Shown here piece after piece: positions 41,951-54,048 of a DNA stretch of 64,000 nt (position 1 is the first letter of the stretch; every line of letters starts with the position of its first letter). Origin of the DNA: Sulfuricella denitrificans (lineage in GTDB: Bacteria; Pseudomonadota; Gammaproteobacteria; Burkholderiales; Sulfuricellaceae); contig NSJJ01000001.1 in assembly GCA_002632355.1 (NCBI GenBank), positions 62,001 through 126,000 of the forward strand. The letters are read 5' to 3'. A program made the translations under genes and the position numbers. The notes below the pieces were generated by a model, which ran no database searches, was not told the DNA's origin, and saw nothing but the letters and a program-made list of their open reading frames with translations.

Positions 41951-42621
41951 ATTAAACCTCGTTCCGCAAATGACAGCACCGTGTCGCCGCCAACAATAAA
42001 ATGATCCAGAACACGTATATCTATGAGCGCCAGTGCATTTTTCAAGGCCTGGGTAAGAATCTGGTCAGCGTGGCTGGGTTCGGCGGTACCGGAAGGGTGG
42101 TTGTGGGCGAAAATGACGCTTGCGGTATTGTGATGAAGTGCGCGGGTGACGACTTCGCGAGGATATACGCTGGTCTGGGTCAGGGTTCCGCGAAACAGTT
42201 CCTCGATTTCGATAGGCCGGTTCTGGGCGTCCAGAAACAGCACAACGAAAACTTCATAATTTTTTCGGCCAAGAGTCAGTGTCAGGTAATCCTTCACGGC
42301 GCCTGGAGAATTAAGGGCGTCACTGGAACGCATTTTCTCCTGCATGGCGCGTCGTGCCATTTCCAGCACGGCCTGTAATTGGACGTATTTTGCCGGGCCG
42401 AGACCGTGGATAGCGCAGAATTCATTTCGACTGGCACTGAACATCCGGGCCAGATCGCCGAAATGGGTCATCATGTCGCGTGCCAGGTCGACTGCACTTT
42501 TCCCGGTAACACCCATACGCAGGAAAATGGCCAGCAATTCAGCATCGGACAGGCTTGCAGGGCCGTGTTTCAATAGTCTTTCCCTGGGGCGCTCGTCCTC
42601 GGGCCAATCGGTTATCGCCAT
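41947..42621 (-). CDS. radC: RadC family JAB-domain protein
   Basis: [55 protein letters not shown] (JAMM). Confidence 0.95.
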   Translation of the reverse strand: MAITDWPEDERPRERLLKHGPASLSDAELLAIFLRMGVTGKSAVDLARDMMTHFGDLARMFSASRNEFCAIHGLGPAKYVQLQAVLEMARRAMQEKMRSSDALNSPGAVKDYLTLTLGRKNYEVFVVLFLDAQNRPIEIEELFRGTLTQTSVYPREVVTRALHHNTASVIFAHNHPSGTAEPSHADQILTQALKNALALIDIRVLDHFIVGGDTVLSFAERGLI

Positions 42622-42831
42622 CGTTTGTGACTTTCCCTGAATCCTGAAATATGAGCGCATTATGAACGATATGTCGAAAAACGCCTGCATGCCATGCATT
42701 TGGTCCTCAATCAAGCTGGTGTTGATTGCGCAGAGAATTGCTGCTCATAACCCTCTCTTGACCTGCACTTAACCTGCTGTTAACGCGGTATCCGTCATGC
42801 TTTAGCCATTGCTTCAGGTTGGAGTTTTGCC

Positions 42832-44664
42832 ATGTATGCCGCTCTCGTTCGCACGCGTAGTCTGAGTTTTCCGTTTGACTTGTCCCGCCTGTTTCCATTC
42901 CTGCAATGGCGCGAAAGGGTGACCCGCGACAATATGCGTGATGATGCCATGTCCGGTCTGACGGGGGCATTGATCGTGCTGCCGCAGGCGGTGGCCTTTG
43001 CCACAATCGCGGGCCTGCCGCCGGAATATGGGCTGTATGCGGCGATGATGCCGGCGATTGTCGCGGCGCTGTTCGGGTCGAGCTGGCATCTGGTTTCCGG
43101 CCCGACGACTGCCATTTCAATCGCTGTTTTCGCCTCGGTCAGTCCTTATGCGCCGCCGGGGTCGCCGGAATTCATTCACCTGGTTTTGACCTTGACTTTC
43201 CTGACCGGCGTATTTCAGCTGGCCCTGGGTATGGCTCGCATGGGCGTGCTGGTGAACTTCATTTCACACACCGTGGTGATCGGATTTACTGCGGGTGCAG
43301 CATTGCTCATCGCGGGTAGTCAGATCAAGAACTTCTTTGGCATGGATATCCCGCGTGGAACCCCATTTTTCAAAACGCTGGAGCTGTTTGCGCTGCACAT
43401 CGGCAACATCAATCCTTACGTGCTGGCAGTGAGCCTGACGACGCTGATTGTTGGCGTCCTGATCAAACGCTATGCGCCGAAACTGCCCTATATGATCGTT
43501 GCGATGGTGGCGGGCAGTCTGTTCGCGGCGGGTATCAATGCCTTTTTCGGCGTGGAAACGACGCAGGTTCATACGGTTGGAGCGCTGCCATCCGGTCTGC
43601 CGCCGCTGTCTCTGCCGGACTTTTCCTTCCACGGCGTGTCGCAAATGATGTTCCCTGCACTGATTATCACCATGCTGGCATTAACCGAGGCGGTATCGAT
43701 TTCACGCGCCATTGCCACACGCTCTGGTCAGCATATTGACGGCAATCAGGAGTTCATCGGCCAGGGGCTTTCCAATATTGTCGGCAGCTTTTTCTCCGGC
43801 TATGCCGCTTCCGGCTCGTTCAATCGTAGCGGCGTCAACTATGCCGCTGGCGCGAAAACGCCACTGGCGGCGGTATTTGCTTCGATAATCCTGTTGGTCA
43901 TCCTGCTGCTGGTAGCGCCCATGGCAGCTTACCTGCCAACAGCTGCCATGGCCGGCATTCTGTTTCTTGTGGCGTGGGGTCTGATTGACAAGCACCACAT
44001 CCTCCTGCTTCCCCGCATCAGCCGTCAGGAAACCGTGGTGCTGTGGGTTACCCTGATCGGTACCCTGATCGATCTGGAAAAGGGCATCTTCTTCGGTATT
44101 GCCCTGTCGCTGGCGCTATACCTTTATCGCACCTCGCGACCGACCCTGGATTCTGTAGTGCCGGATCACGACCTCGACAGTTATCACTTCGTGCCCGCAG
44201 ACGGCCGTCAGGAGTGTCCGCAGATCAAGATGATGCGACAGAACGGCTCTATTTTCTTCGGCGCAGTGTCACATCTTCAGCAGCAAATTCAGGAACTGGA
44301 GAAGCGCGAGCCGATGCGTAAACATCTCCTGGTAATGGCCAGTGGCATCAATTTTATTGACCTTGCCGGTGCCGAGTTTCTCGCTGAAACAGCCCGGCGT
44401 TACGCCCGTAACGGCGGTAGCCTGAGCTTCTATCGAATGAAAGAAAGTGTGGCCGAAACCCTGCGCAAAGGCGGATTTATGCAAGACATCGGCGAGCAGA
44501 ATCTCTATCCGGCCAAATCCCGTCCGGCGGATGCATTATTCCCGCGTCTGGATAAAAGTATCTGCAAAGGCTGTGCACAGCGTCCATTCCGCTCTTGTCA
44601 GACTGTATCCAGGCCATTTGAAAATTCGTATCAACAGGCAATAACTGAAGGAGCCCTGTCATGA
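42832..44664 (+). CDS. SulP family anion transporter with STAS domain and cysteine-containing C-terminus
   Basis: LTGALIVLPQAVAFATIAGLPPEYGLYAAMMPAIVAALFGSSWHLVSGPTTAISI; C-terminal STAS; ICKGCAQRPFRSC tail. Confidence 0.93.
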   Translation: MYAALVRTRSLSFPFDLSRLFPFLQWRERVTRDNMRDDAMSGLTGALIVLPQAVAFATIAGLPPEYGLYAAMMPAIVAALFGSSWHLVSGPTTAISIAVFASVSPYAPPGSPEFIHLVLTLTFLTGVFQLALGMARMGVLVNFISHTVVIGFTAGAALLIAGSQIKNFFGMDIPRGTPFFKTLELFALHIGNINPYVLAVSLTTLIVGVLIKRYAPKLPYMIVAMVAGSLFAAGINAFFGVETTQVHTVGALPSGLPPLSLPDFSFHGVSQMMFPALIITMLALTEAVSISRAIATRSGQHIDGNQEFIGQGLSNIVGSFFSGYAASGSFNRSGVNYAAGAKTPLAAVFASIILLVILLLVAPMAAYLPTAAMAGILFLVAWGLIDKHHILLLPRISRQETVVLWVTLIGTLIDLEKGIFFGIALSLALYLYRTSRPTLDSVVPDHDLDSYHFVPADGRQECPQIKMMRQNGSIFFGAVSHLQQQIQELEKREPMRKHLLVMASGINFIDLAGAEFLAETARRYARNGGSLSFYRMKESVAETLRKGGFMQDIGEQNLYPAKSRPADALFPRLDKSICKGCAQRPFRSCQTVSRPFENSYQQAITEGALS

Positions 44665-45113
44665 CAACCTATCAACGTATTCTGGTTTCCATCTCTGCTG
44701 GCGGCCAAAGTGACGTTCTGCTGCACCGTGCAGCCGAACTCGCCCAATCCCAGCGCATACAAATGCTGGTGGTCCAAGTGATCGACACGCGTAGCGGCTT
44801 CGAATCCGAAGGGCCGGCTGGCATATTGCCGGGTGAGTCGGCTGCAAGACGCATACCTGACGCGATAAAGCGCCTGGACCTGCTATTGGCACGCAATAAT
44901 CTGAGCTGGGCAGAAGCCAAAGTGGTGCGAGGTGAGCCGAAAGTCGCACTGGCCGAGGTTATTCGTGCCTGGAAACCGGATGTGGTGGTGACCTGTGACA
45001 GTCACCTGCTCCATGGAATTGAACAAGATGCGGATATCCTGACGGTAAGTCGCCAAAGCTTGTTCAGGCGTTTAACCAGATACTGGCGTCAACCCACCCT
45101 TCAGCATGCCTGA
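44661..45113 (+). CDS. Universal stress protein (UspA) family
   Basis: YQRILVSISAGGQSDVLLHRAAELAQ...VIRAWKPDVVVTCDS; ATGA overlap with the SulP gene. Confidence 0.75.
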   Translation: MTTYQRILVSISAGGQSDVLLHRAAELAQSQRIQMLVVQVIDTRSGFESEGPAGILPGESAARRIPDAIKRLDLLLARNNLSWAEAKVVRGEPKVALAEVIRAWKPDVVVTCDSHLLHGIEQDADILTVSRQSLFRRLTRYWRQPTLQHA

Positions 45114-45214
45114 GCTGGCTTCCTGCATAAATAATCCGGCATGATCGGCTGGACGGGAAGATGCGATTGGGGTAAAACATTCTCCAGCCGCCTTTTTTAC
45201 GATACCGTCAGCCC

Positions 45215-45922
45215 ATGCACGACTCAGAATCCATTTCTATACTTATAGTCGAAGACAGTCAGGATCTGGCGGCTAACATGGCTGACTATCTGGAGGGCAG
45301 GGGCTATCTGGTCGATGTGGCCATGGATGGCGTCACCGGCTTGCATCTGGCTGTCACACAGCCGCATGACGTGATCGTCCTGGACCTGATGTTGCCGGGT
45401 ATCGATGGCCTGACCCTGTGTCGGCGTCTGCGACATGACGCGCAATCCGCGGTCCCGATCTTGATGCTGACGGCGCGCGCCACCCTGGACGACAAGGCTG
45501 CAGGCTTCGGCGAGGGCGCTGATGATTACATGGTCAAGCCGTTCGAGTTGCGCGAGCTGGACTTGCGCCTGCGCGCTCTGGCGCGACGTGCGCGCAGCAG
45601 CGAAACCTTGCGCCGGCTCAAGGTGGCCGATCTGGTTTTCGACCTTGACACCCTTACGGTACAGCGCGCAGGACAGGTCATCAGTTTGCCGGTGCTGCCG
45701 CTCAAGATTCTGGAATTGCTGATGAAGCGTGCGCCCAGCGTGGTCTGGCGGCGTGATATCGAACGGGCGGTGTGGGGTGACTCGCCGCCGGACAGTGATT
45801 CCCTGCGTGTCCACATGCATACCCTGCGTTCGGCCATTGACCCGCCGGGTTACCCGGCTCTTCTGCACACTATCCGTGGCGTCGGCTACCAATTGAAGGA
45901 TCCCGATGCACCTGCCGCCTGA
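45215..45922 (+). CDS. OmpR/PhoP-family response regulator
   Basis: ILIVEDSQDLAANMADYLEGRGY...GADDYMVKPFELRELDLRLRAL; winged helix. Confidence 0.93.
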   Translation: MHDSESISILIVEDSQDLAANMADYLEGRGYLVDVAMDGVTGLHLAVTQPHDVIVLDLMLPGIDGLTLCRRLRHDAQSAVPILMLTARATLDDKAAGFGEGADDYMVKPFELRELDLRLRALARRARSSETLRRLKVADLVFDLDTLTVQRAGQVISLPVLPLKILELLMKRAPSVVWRRDIERAVWGDSPPDSDSLRVHMHTLRSAIDPPGYPALLHTIRGVGYQLKDPDAPAA

Positions 45923-47165
45923 CCTGCGCGGGCGCGTTGCCCTGGTTTTCGCGGGTTTCGGTGCCCTGATCAGCCTGATCATGACCGTAGCGCTCTATCA
46001 GGGCGCTCACGATCTGGGCCAGCGCCTCATCGACGAAACCCTGTCGGCGGAACTGGATGATTATATTGCCCGGCGCGAACGCAATCCGGCATCTCTGCCA
46101 CCTTCCACCGTCATTCTTCAGGGCTATGTGCGCGGTTTGGATGGCGTTGGCAATGTTCCGGATTATCTGGCGGTGCTCTCGCCAGGGCGTCACGATATCC
46201 ACCTGGGTACGCTTAGCTACCGGGTTGCTATCCTCGAGCGCGGCGGTACGAGCTACTACCTGCTCTATGACACATCGCTGCAGGCCCGGCGCGAAAGTCG
46301 TTTCGCCTGGATGTTAGGGCTCATGGCCGTCGCCATGACCCTGCTTTCTGCACTGGGTGGCGTCTGGCTGTCGCGCGCCGTGGTCGCGCCGGTCGCCGAT
46401 TTGGCGGCCAAGGTGCGTCATCGCAGCCCGGATGAATGGGAACATCCGCTGGCAGAAGATTTTCCCGTCGGCGAAGTCGGCGAGCTGGCCCGTGTGTTCG
46501 ACCGCCACCTGATCCGCATGCGTGCGTTTATCGAGCGGGAACGGGCTTTCAGCGCCGATATCAGCCATGAATTGCGTACCGCACTGGCTGTCATCCTGAG
46601 CTCATCCGAGGTGCTGCTCGACGACGATAGCCTTAGCGCGAAGCAGAAAGCCCGCATTGGCCGCATCGAACGCGCTGCTCGCGACATGGCCGAACTGGGG
46701 ACCGCCCTGCTGTTCATGGCGCGCGAGGAGCACAGCCTGGCTGCAGGCGGCGGTTGCGTGCTTGCCGATGTGGTGCGGGAAGTGGTAGAAAAACAGCGCC
46801 ATATGCTGTCTGGAAAGCCGATCGAGGTGGATGTGCATACCAGCCCGGAACTGATTTTGTCTGCGGACGCCGGTCTGGTAGAGATTCTGGTCAGCAACCT
46901 GATCAGAAACGCTTTTTCCTATACGGTAGCCGGCACCGTGCATGTACAGCAGGACGCCCATTCCCTGACTGTAAGCGATACCGGAAAAGGCATCCCCCGT
47001 CACGCCATAGAGCAGGTGTTTGTCAGGCATTTTCGCGATATGGCAAGCGAAGGGGCTGGCATCGGACTGTCCCTGGTCAAGCGTATTTGCGATCGCTACG
47101 GCTGGCAGGTCAGGCTCGAAAGTAACGAAGGCCAGGGTACTGCCGTCAAAGTTATTTTCTCCTGA
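45906..47165 (+). CDS. Sensor histidine kinase
   Basis: RAFSADISHELRTALAVILSSSEVLL; NLIRNAFSYT; DTGKGIP; GAGIGLSLVKRI; overlaps the regulator. Confidence 0.93.
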   Translation: MHLPPDLRGRVALVFAGFGALISLIMTVALYQGAHDLGQRLIDETLSAELDDYIARRERNPASLPPSTVILQGYVRGLDGVGNVPDYLAVLSPGRHDIHLGTLSYRVAILERGGTSYYLLYDTSLQARRESRFAWMLGLMAVAMTLLSALGGVWLSRAVVAPVADLAAKVRHRSPDEWEHPLAEDFPVGEVGELARVFDRHLIRMRAFIERERAFSADISHELRTALAVILSSSEVLLDDDSLSAKQKARIGRIERAARDMAELGTALLFMAREEHSLAAGGGCVLADVVREVVEKQRHMLSGKPIEVDVHTSPELILSADAGLVEILVSNLIRNAFSYTVAGTVHVQQDAHSLTVSDTGKGIPRHAIEQVFVRHFRDMASEGAGIGLSLVKRICDRYGWQVRLESNEGQGTAVKVIFS

Positions 47166-47234
47166 ACTGGTTTCTTTTCCTTCATCGATCCGTTATCGCC
47201 ATGGGCTTTCATTTTCACGTAAAATGGAAGCCAT

Positions 47235-48443
47235 ATGACTGATCTGGCCAAAAAACGCCTGCTGCTGGGCATCACCGGTGGCGTGGCCGCTTACAAGGCG
47301 GCGGAACTGGTGCGCCTGCTGGTTCGGGCCGGGGTGGAAGTCCAGGTGGTAATGACGCAGGCAGCCTGCCAGTTCATCACCCCGGTGACCATGCAGGCGT
47401 TGTCCGGACGGCCGGTGTTCACCGACCTGTGGGACAATCGCATCGACAACGGCATGGCGCACATCGATTTCACCCGTGATGTCGATGCCGTGGTGGTGGC
47501 CCCCGCCAGTGCCGATTTCATCGCCAAGCTGGCGCATGGTCTGGCGGACGACCTGCTTTCCACGCTGTGCCTGGCTCGCATGTGCCCGCTGCTGGTGGCG
47601 CCCGCCATGAACAAACAGATGTGGGAAAACCCCGCCACCCAGCGCAATGCCGCCCAGATCCGTTCCGATAGCATCACGCTCCTTGGTCCCGCCAGCGGCG
47701 CTCAAGCCTGCGGTGAAACCGGCATGGGGCGGATGCTGGAGGCGGAAGATCTGCTGGCCGGGATCGAGGCCTTCTTCCAGCCCAGACTGCTGCCGGGCAG
47801 GCATGTCCTGATCACTGCCGGGCCGACTTTCGAAGCCATTGACGCGGTGCGCGGCATCACCAATTCCAGCTCGGGCAAGATGGGCTACGCGGTAGCCCGC
47901 GCGGCCATCGAATCCGGCGCCGAAGTGAAGCTTATCAGCGGCCCGACCTGCCTCAGACCGCCAGCCGGTGCGGAGCTGGTGAATGTCACCAGCGCGCAGG
48001 AAATGCTCAAGGCGGTGAACGAAGCCGTGAACTGGGCGGACATCTTCATCGGCGTGGCGGCGGTCGCCGATTACTACGTGCTCAACCCCTCCGAGCAGAA
48101 GATCAAGAAGGATGCCCACATTCTGACGCTGGAACTGGCACCGAACCCCGATATCGTCTCGAACGTGATGAATTTGCCCAACCCGCCGTTCTGCGTCGGC
48201 TTCGCGGCCGAGAGCGAAAATCTTTACGAATATGCCGAAATGAAACGGCGCCGCAAGAACCTCCCGCTGCTGGCAGCCAACCTGGTGCAGACTGCCGTCG
48301 GCGGCGACGACAACGAACTGGTACTGTTCGACGACGAGGGCCCCCATCCACTTCCGCGCGCGTCGAAAATCGTTCTGGCGCGGCAGCTCATAGCCCACAT
48401 TGCAAAGTTGTACGAAAAAATACCCAATGGAAAAGCCGCATGA
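47235..48443 (+). CDS. coaBC: Bifunctional phosphopantothenoylcysteine decarboxylase/synthetase
   Basis: [68 protein letters not shown]. Confidence 0.97.
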   Translation: MTDLAKKRLLLGITGGVAAYKAAELVRLLVRAGVEVQVVMTQAACQFITPVTMQALSGRPVFTDLWDNRIDNGMAHIDFTRDVDAVVVAPASADFIAKLAHGLADDLLSTLCLARMCPLLVAPAMNKQMWENPATQRNAAQIRSDSITLLGPASGAQACGETGMGRMLEAEDLLAGIEAFFQPRLLPGRHVLITAGPTFEAIDAVRGITNSSSGKMGYAVARAAIESGAEVKLISGPTCLRPPAGAELVNVTSAQEMLKAVNEAVNWADIFIGVAAVADYYVLNPSEQKIKKDAHILTLELAPNPDIVSNVMNLPNPPFCVGFAAESENLYEYAEMKRRRKNLPLLAANLVQTAVGGDDNELVLFDDEGPHPLPRASKIVLARQLIAHIAKLYEKIPNGKAA

Positions 48444-48886
48444 AAATTGATGTCAAAATTCTCGATCCGCGCATGCACGAACAGCTCCCGGCCTATGCCA
48501 CGCCTGGCGCCGCCGGGCTGGACCTGCGCGCCTGTCTGGCGGAGGCGCTGGTGCTGAATCCGGGCCAGACCGAACTGATTCCTACCGGCGTCGCCATCCA
48601 TCTGGCCGACCCCGGCTATGCCGCCATGATCCTGCCGCGCTCCGGCCTTGGCCACAAGCACGGTATTGTCTTGGGCAATCTGGTCGGGCTGATCGATTCG
48701 GACTACCAGGGCCAGCTCTTCGTCTCCTGCTGGAACCGCGGCCAGGCTGCCTTCACCATCAACCCCATGGAACGCATCGCGCAGCTGGTGGTGGTGCCGG
48801 TGGTACAGGCACGCTTCAATATTGTCGACGAATTCGCCGATAGCGAACGCGGCGCGGGTGGCTTCGGCAGCACCGGAAAGCACTGA
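48440..48886 (+). CDS. dut: dUTP diphosphatase
   Basis: [56 protein letters not shown]. Confidence 0.98.
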   Translation: MKIDVKILDPRMHEQLPAYATPGAAGLDLRACLAEALVLNPGQTELIPTGVAIHLADPGYAAMILPRSGLGHKHGIVLGNLVGLIDSDYQGQLFVSCWNRGQAAFTINPMERIAQLVVVPVVQARFNIVDEFADSERGAGGFGSTGKH

Positions 48887-48891
48887 CCGCA

Positions 48892-48951
48892 ATCCCCCTT
48901 GCCAGAGGAACGCATTGGCTCCTCCCCTGACAAGGGGAGGTTGGGAGGGGG
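48892..48951. repeat. Imperfect inverted repeat related to the kdsB palindrome
   Basis: ctcccctgacaaggggaggttgggaggggg at 48922-48951 matches the kdsB right arm with few mismatches; upstream atcccccttgccagagga forms an imperfect opposite arm. Confidence 0.7.
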
Positions 48952-49005
48952 CAGAGCCGGTTAAATGGAAATTTTTTAGTAAATTGACTCAAGTGGATAA
49001 TCGAA

Positions 49006-51567
49006 ATGTTAAAAGCCTATCGTGATCATGTCGCCGAGCGCGCCGCGCAAGGACTGCCACCCCTGCCTCTTTCCCCGGAACAGACCGCCGCACTGGTGGA
49101 GTTGCTGAAGGCGACGCCTGCCGGGGAAGACGATTTTCTTCTCGACCTGTTCGAGAACCGCGTTCCGGCCGGGGTGGACCAGGCGGCTTATGTCAAGGCG
49201 GCCTTCCTCGCCGATGTGGCGCATGGCAAAGTCGAGACCTCGCTGATCTGCCGTCAGCATGCCGTGCAGGTGCTGGGCACCATGCTGGGCGGCTACAACG
49301 TGGGCACGCTGATCGCGCTGCTGGACGATGCCACGCTGGCCCCGGATGCGGTGCAGGCGCTGTCGCACACCACGCTGGTGTTCGATGCCTTCCACGATGT
49401 GGCCGAGAGGATGAAGGCGGGCAATGCACATGCCCGGGAGCTGATCCAGTCCTGGGCCAATGCGGAGTGGTTCACCAGCAAGCCGGCACTGGCAGAAAGC
49501 ATTCAATGCGTGGTGTTCAGGGTGGACGGCGAAACCAATACGGATGATCTCTCACCCGCCCAGGCGGCCTGGTCGCGTCCGGACATCCCGCTGCATGCGA
49601 CTGAAATGCTGGTCGCCAAGATGCCGGACGGGCTGAAAACCATCGCCACGCTGAAAGAAAAAGGCCTGCCGCTGGCCTATGTGGGTGATGTGGTGGGAAC
49701 CGGTTCCTCGCGCAAGTCCGCCATCAATTCGGTGCAGTGGTACATGGGCGTGGACATTCCGCACATTCCCGGCAAACGCACCGGCGGTATCGTGCTGGGT
49801 GGCAAGATCGCGCCGATTTTTTTCAATACCGCCGAGGACTCCGGCGCGCTGCCGATCCAGTGCGATGTGGGCGCGCTGAAGATGGGTGATGTCATCACCA
49901 TTTACCCCTTCAAGGGCGAAATCCACGATGTCGCCGGCAAGGTGGTCTCCAGCTTCAAGCTGGAGCCTGTGACGCTGGCCGATGAAGTGCGCGCCGGTGG
50001 CCGCATTCCCCTGATCATCGGGCGCGGCCTGACCGCCAGGGCGCGCGAGGCGCTGGGGCTGGCGCCTTCCGACATGTTCATCCAGCCGCTCAACCCCAGG
50101 GACACCGGCAAGGGCTATACCCTGGCGCAGAAAATGGTGGGCCGCGCCTGCGGCGTGGCCGGCGTGCGTCCCGGCACCTATTGCGAGCCGAAAATGACCA
50201 CGGTGGGCTCGCAGGACACCACCGGCGCCATGACCCGCGACGAGCTCAAGGAACTGGCCTGCCTGGGCTTTTCCGCCGACCTGGTGATGCAGAGCTTCTG
50301 CCACACCGCGGCCTACCCCAAGCCGGTGGACATCAAACTGCAGCACACCCTTCCGGACTTTATCACCTCGCGCGGCGGGGTTTCGCTCAAGCCGGGCGAC
50401 GGCGTGATCCACTCCTGGCTCAACCGCATGCTGCTGCCCGATACCGTAGGTACCGGCGGCGATTCGCATACCCGTTTCCCCATCGGGATCAGTTTCCCCG
50501 CCGGCTCTGGTCTGGTGGCCTTTGCCGCCGCCATGGGCGTGATGCCGCTGGACATGGCGGAATCCGTGCTGGTGCGCTTCAAGGGCGAACTGCAGCCGGG
50601 CATCACCCTGCGCGATCTGGTCAATGCCATTCCCTATGCCGCGATCCAGCAGGGCGAGCTGACCGTGGGCAAGAAAGGCAAGAAAAACGTTTTCAACGGC
50701 CGCATTCTGGAAATCGAGGGCTTGCCCGACCTCAAGGTCGAACAGGCGTTCGAGCTGGCGGATGCTTCCGCCGAGCGTTCCGCCAACGGCTGTTCGGTGC
50801 GCCTCGGCAAGGAGCCGGTGATCGAGTACCTGAATTCCAACGTAGTGCTGCTGGAAAACATGATCGCCAACGGCTATCAGGATGCGCGCACCCTGCAGCG
50901 CCGCATCGACGCCATGAAGGCCTGGCTGGCCAGGCCCGAGCTGCTGGAGCCGGATGCCGACGCGGAATACGCCTATGTGCTGGAAATCGACCTGAACGAG
51001 ATCAAAGAACCGCTGCTGGCCTGCCCCAACGATCCGGATGATGTCAAAACGCTCTCGGACGTGGCCGGGGAAAAAATCGACGAGGTGTTCATCGGCAGTT
51101 GCATGACCAATATCGGCCACTACCGCGCCGCCTCCCGGGTGCTGGAGGATGCCGGCCTGCTTTCGACCAAGCTGTGGGTAGCGCCGCCGACCCGCATGGA
51201 CGAGGCGCAACTGCGTGAGGAAGGTGTATACGGCATTCTCGGCCGCGCCGGCGCGCGCATGGAAATGCCCGGCTGTTCGCTGTGCATGGGCAACCAGGCA
51301 CGGGTGGCGGACAAGGCGACGGTGTTCTCCACCAGCACGCGCAATTTCGACAACCGCCTCGGCAAGGATGCCCGCGTCTACCTCGGCTCGGCTGAACTGG
51401 CGGCGGTGTGCGCCCGCCTGGGCCGGATTCCCGGCGCGGAAGAATATCTTGCCCTGGTACAGGACAAAATCGCGCCCATGGCGGACAATATCTACCGTTA
51501 CCTCAACTTCAACCAGATGGAAGCCTATGCCGGCAAGGGCAAGGTGATCCCGGTGGCACAGGCATAG
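49006..51567 (+). CDS. acnB: Aconitate hydratase B
   Basis: [77 protein letters not shown]. Confidence 0.98.
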   Translation: MLKAYRDHVAERAAQGLPPLPLSPEQTAALVELLKATPAGEDDFLLDLFENRVPAGVDQAAYVKAAFLADVAHGKVETSLICRQHAVQVLGTMLGGYNVGTLIALLDDATLAPDAVQALSHTTLVFDAFHDVAERMKAGNAHARELIQSWANAEWFTSKPALAESIQCVVFRVDGETNTDDLSPAQAAWSRPDIPLHATEMLVAKMPDGLKTIATLKEKGLPLAYVGDVVGTGSSRKSAINSVQWYMGVDIPHIPGKRTGGIVLGGKIAPIFFNTAEDSGALPIQCDVGALKMGDVITIYPFKGEIHDVAGKVVSSFKLEPVTLADEVRAGGRIPLIIGRGLTARAREALGLAPSDMFIQPLNPRDTGKGYTLAQKMVGRACGVAGVRPGTYCEPKMTTVGSQDTTGAMTRDELKELACLGFSADLVMQSFCHTAAYPKPVDIKLQHTLPDFITSRGGVSLKPGDGVIHSWLNRMLLPDTVGTGGDSHTRFPIGISFPAGSGLVAFAAAMGVMPLDMAESVLVRFKGELQPGITLRDLVNAIPYAAIQQGELTVGKKGKKNVFNGRILEIEGLPDLKVEQAFELADASAERSANGCSVRLGKEPVIEYLNSNVVLLENMIANGYQDARTLQRRIDAMKAWLARPELLEPDADAEYAYVLEIDLNEIKEPLLACPNDPDDVKTLSDVAGEKIDEVFIGSCMTNIGHYRAASRVLEDAGLLSTKLWVAPPTRMDEAQLREEGVYGILGRAGARMEMPGCSLCMGNQARVADKATVFSTSTRNFDNRLGKDARVYLGSAELAAVCARLGRIPGAEEYLALVQDKIAPMADNIYRYLNFNQMEAYAGKGKVIPVAQA

Positions 51568-51575
51568 CACGCAAC

Positions 51576-52187
51576 ATGATGAAACTCATTCTTTCCCTGA
51601 CCAGCCCGTTCGCACGCAAGGTGCGCGTGGTGCTGGCGGAAAAACGTATCGATTTCGAGGCTGTGGTGGACATCCCCTGGGAACCCACCACGCGCGTCCC
51701 CGAGTACAACCCGCTGGGCAAGGTCCCGGTGCTGGTGATGGACGATGGCAGTACCCTGTTTGATTCGCGCGTCATCGTCGAGTATCTCGACAACCTGACT
51801 CCGGTCTCGCCCCTGCTGCCCAAAGAAAACCGCCCGCGCGTTGCAGTGCGGCGCTGGGAGGCCTTGGCGGATGGCGTGACCGAATCCGCCGCGACCATTT
51901 TTCTGGAGAAAAAACGTCCGGAAGCACGCCAGGATCCTGAATGGATCGTGCGCCAGGAAAGTCAGGTTTTCCGCGGTCTGGAAGCCATGTCGGAAGATCT
52001 GGGCGAGAAAACCTGGTGCACAGGAGACTTTTTTACCTTGGCCGATATTGCCGTGGGCTGCTGTCTAGGCTATCTGGATTTTCGCTTTCCCGGCATCCTG
52101 TGGCGCGAGGCGCACCCAAACCTGGCCCGGCTGGCGGGCAAGCTGGCGCAGCGCGCTTCCTTTGCCGAGACGGTGCCGGTCGCCTAG
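51576..52187 (+). CDS. Glutathione S-transferase family protein
   Basis: MMKLILSLTSPFARKVRVVLAEKRIDFE...NPLGKVPVLVMDDGSTLFDSRVIVEYLD. Confidence 0.92.
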   Translation: MMKLILSLTSPFARKVRVVLAEKRIDFEAVVDIPWEPTTRVPEYNPLGKVPVLVMDDGSTLFDSRVIVEYLDNLTPVSPLLPKENRPRVAVRRWEALADGVTESAATIFLEKKRPEARQDPEWIVRQESQVFRGLEAMSEDLGEKTWCTGDFFTLADIAVGCCLGYLDFRFPGILWREAHPNLARLAGKLAQRASFAETVPVA

Positions 52188-52209
52188 CCTGAACGCGTAG
52201 TAACCGGCC

Positions 52210-52965
52210 ATGGATATCGGCATCCTCATCATCGGAGACGAGATTCTCTCGGGCAAGCGCAGGGATGGCCATTTTGCGCATGTGGTGGAAGCGCTGGCCG
52301 GGCGTGGCCTGGAACTGGCCTGGTGCCGCATCGTCGGGGATGTGCCAGCGCGCATCGTGCAGCATCTGCGCGAGACCCATGCCACCGGCGATCTGGTGTT
52401 TTCGTTCGGCGGCATCGGCGCCACCCCGGACGACCATACCCGCCAGTGCGCCGCCATCGCAGCGGATGTTCCCATGCAGCGTCACCCCGATGCGGTGAGC
52501 GAGATCGAGGCGCAGTTCGGCCCCGATGCCTATCCGCGCCGCATTCTCATGGCCGACCTGCCGGCCGGCAGCACGATCATTCCCAATCCGGTCAACCGGG
52601 TGCCTGGCTTTTCCCTGCGTCACCATCATTTCCTGCCGGGTTTTCCCCAGATGGCCTGGCCGATGATGGCGTGGGTGCTGGATACGCGTTATCCGGATCT
52701 GCGCAACCTGGCGCCCGAACGCGAGGAAATCTTTACCGCCCTGGACGTGTCGGAAAGTTACCTGCTGGATCTGATGAACGAATTCGTGGTGCGCTACCCT
52801 GAAGTGCGCTTTTCCAGCCTTCCGCATCTTGGGGCAGACGGGGCACGTCGCATCGAGTTCGGTCTCAGGGGGCGCAGTACTGAAGTGACAGGGGCGCTGC
52901 TATTTCTACAGAGCGGTATCGCAGCGCGCGGCTACCGCTGGCAGGCCGGGCGCGTTATTGAATAA
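52210..52965 (+). CDS. CinA-type molybdopterin-binding domain protein
   Basis: [32 protein letters not shown]...[19 protein letters not shown]. Confidence 0.9.
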   Translation: MDIGILIIGDEILSGKRRDGHFAHVVEALAGRGLELAWCRIVGDVPARIVQHLRETHATGDLVFSFGGIGATPDDHTRQCAAIAADVPMQRHPDAVSEIEAQFGPDAYPRRILMADLPAGSTIIPNPVNRVPGFSLRHHHFLPGFPQMAWPMMAWVLDTRYPDLRNLAPEREEIFTALDVSESYLLDLMNEFVVRYPEVRFSSLPHLGADGARRIEFGLRGRSTEVTGALLFLQSGIAARGYRWQAGRVIE

Positions 52966-54016
52966 TCCCGCCACCGAGGCAGACCTCGCTTTCATATAAC
53001 ACTACCGACTGCCCCGGTGTCACCGCCCACTGCGGTTCGGCAAATTCCACTTCGCAAATGGCAGCATCCACCCGCCGGATACTGCACGGCGCATCGGCCT
53101 GGCGGTAGCGCGTCTTGGCGGCATAAACCCATTGCGGGCGGGGCCGGGCCCCGCTGATCCAGTTCAGATCGGCGGCACTGAGGCTGTCCCTGAGCAGCAG
53201 GGGGTGCTCATGGCCCTGTACCACGGTGAGGGTGTTGCTGGTCATGTCTTTCGCCGCCACGAACCATGGCTCGCCCTGGCCGCCGATGCCCAGCCCCTGA
53301 CGCTGGCCGAGGGTGTAATAGGCCAGCCCCTGATGTTCACCCAAGATTTTTCCCTCGGGCGTCTGCATCGGCCCCGGCTGGCGCGGCAGGTAGCGCTGCA
53401 GAAAATCGCGGAACGGCCGTTCACCGATGAAGCAGATGCCGGTGCTGTCCTTCTTGGCAAAGGTGGGCAGGCCGGCTTGCTCGGCGATTTTGCGAACTTC
53501 GCGCTTGTATAGATCGCCCAGCGGAAAAAGCGTTTTCGAGAGTTGCGCTTGGTTGAGACGGTAGAGAAAGTAGCTCTGGTCCTTGGTGCCGTCTTCGGCC
53601 TTCAGCAGTTCGAATGTGCCGAAGCGTTCGCGTACCCGGGCATAGTGTCCGGTGGCAATTTTTTCCGCGCCCAGCGCGAGGGCATGGTCGAGAAAAGCCT
53701 TGAACTTGATTTCGGAATTGCACAGCACGTCCGGATTAGGGGTGCGGCCAGCCTGGTATTCCTGTAGGAAGAGGCTGAACACACGCTCCTTGTATTCCTT
53801 GGCGAAATTGACGGCTTCCACCTCGATGCCGATCTTGTCAGCCACCGCGAGCACGTCCATGAAGTCCTGCTTGGCCGGGCAGTAGCCGTCTTCACCATCG
53901 TCGTCTTCCCAATTCTTCATGAACAGGCCGACGACTTCATGGCCCTGTTGCTTCAGAAGCAGGGCGGCAACAGAGGAGTCTACCCCGCCCGACATGCCGA
54001 CGACGACTTTACTCAT
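52955..54016 (-). CDS. mnmA: tRNA-specific 2-thiouridylase
   Basis: [64 protein letters not shown]. Confidence 0.98.
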   Translation of the reverse strand: MSKVVVGMSGGVDSSVAALLLKQQGHEVVGLFMKNWEDDDGEDGYCPAKQDFMDVLAVADKIGIEVEAVNFAKEYKERVFSLFLQEYQAGRTPNPDVLCNSEIKFKAFLDHALALGAEKIATGHYARVRERFGTFELLKAEDGTKDQSYFLYRLNQAQLSKTLFPLGDLYKREVRKIAEQAGLPTFAKKDSTGICFIGERPFRDFLQRYLPRQPGPMQTPEGKILGEHQGLAYYTLGQRQGLGIGGQGEPWFVAAKDMTSNTLTVVQGHEHPLLLRDSLSAADLNWISGARPRPQWVYAAKTRYRQADAPCSIRRVDAAICEVEFAEPQWAVTPGQSVVLYESEVCLGGGIIQ

Positions 54017-54048
54017 AACCTGGGAACCTCAGTTGGACGTGGGGGAGT

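Noticed and set aside
49552-51570. 672-aa minus-strand ORF antisense to acnB
   Set aside because: Antisense shadow with no domain signature.
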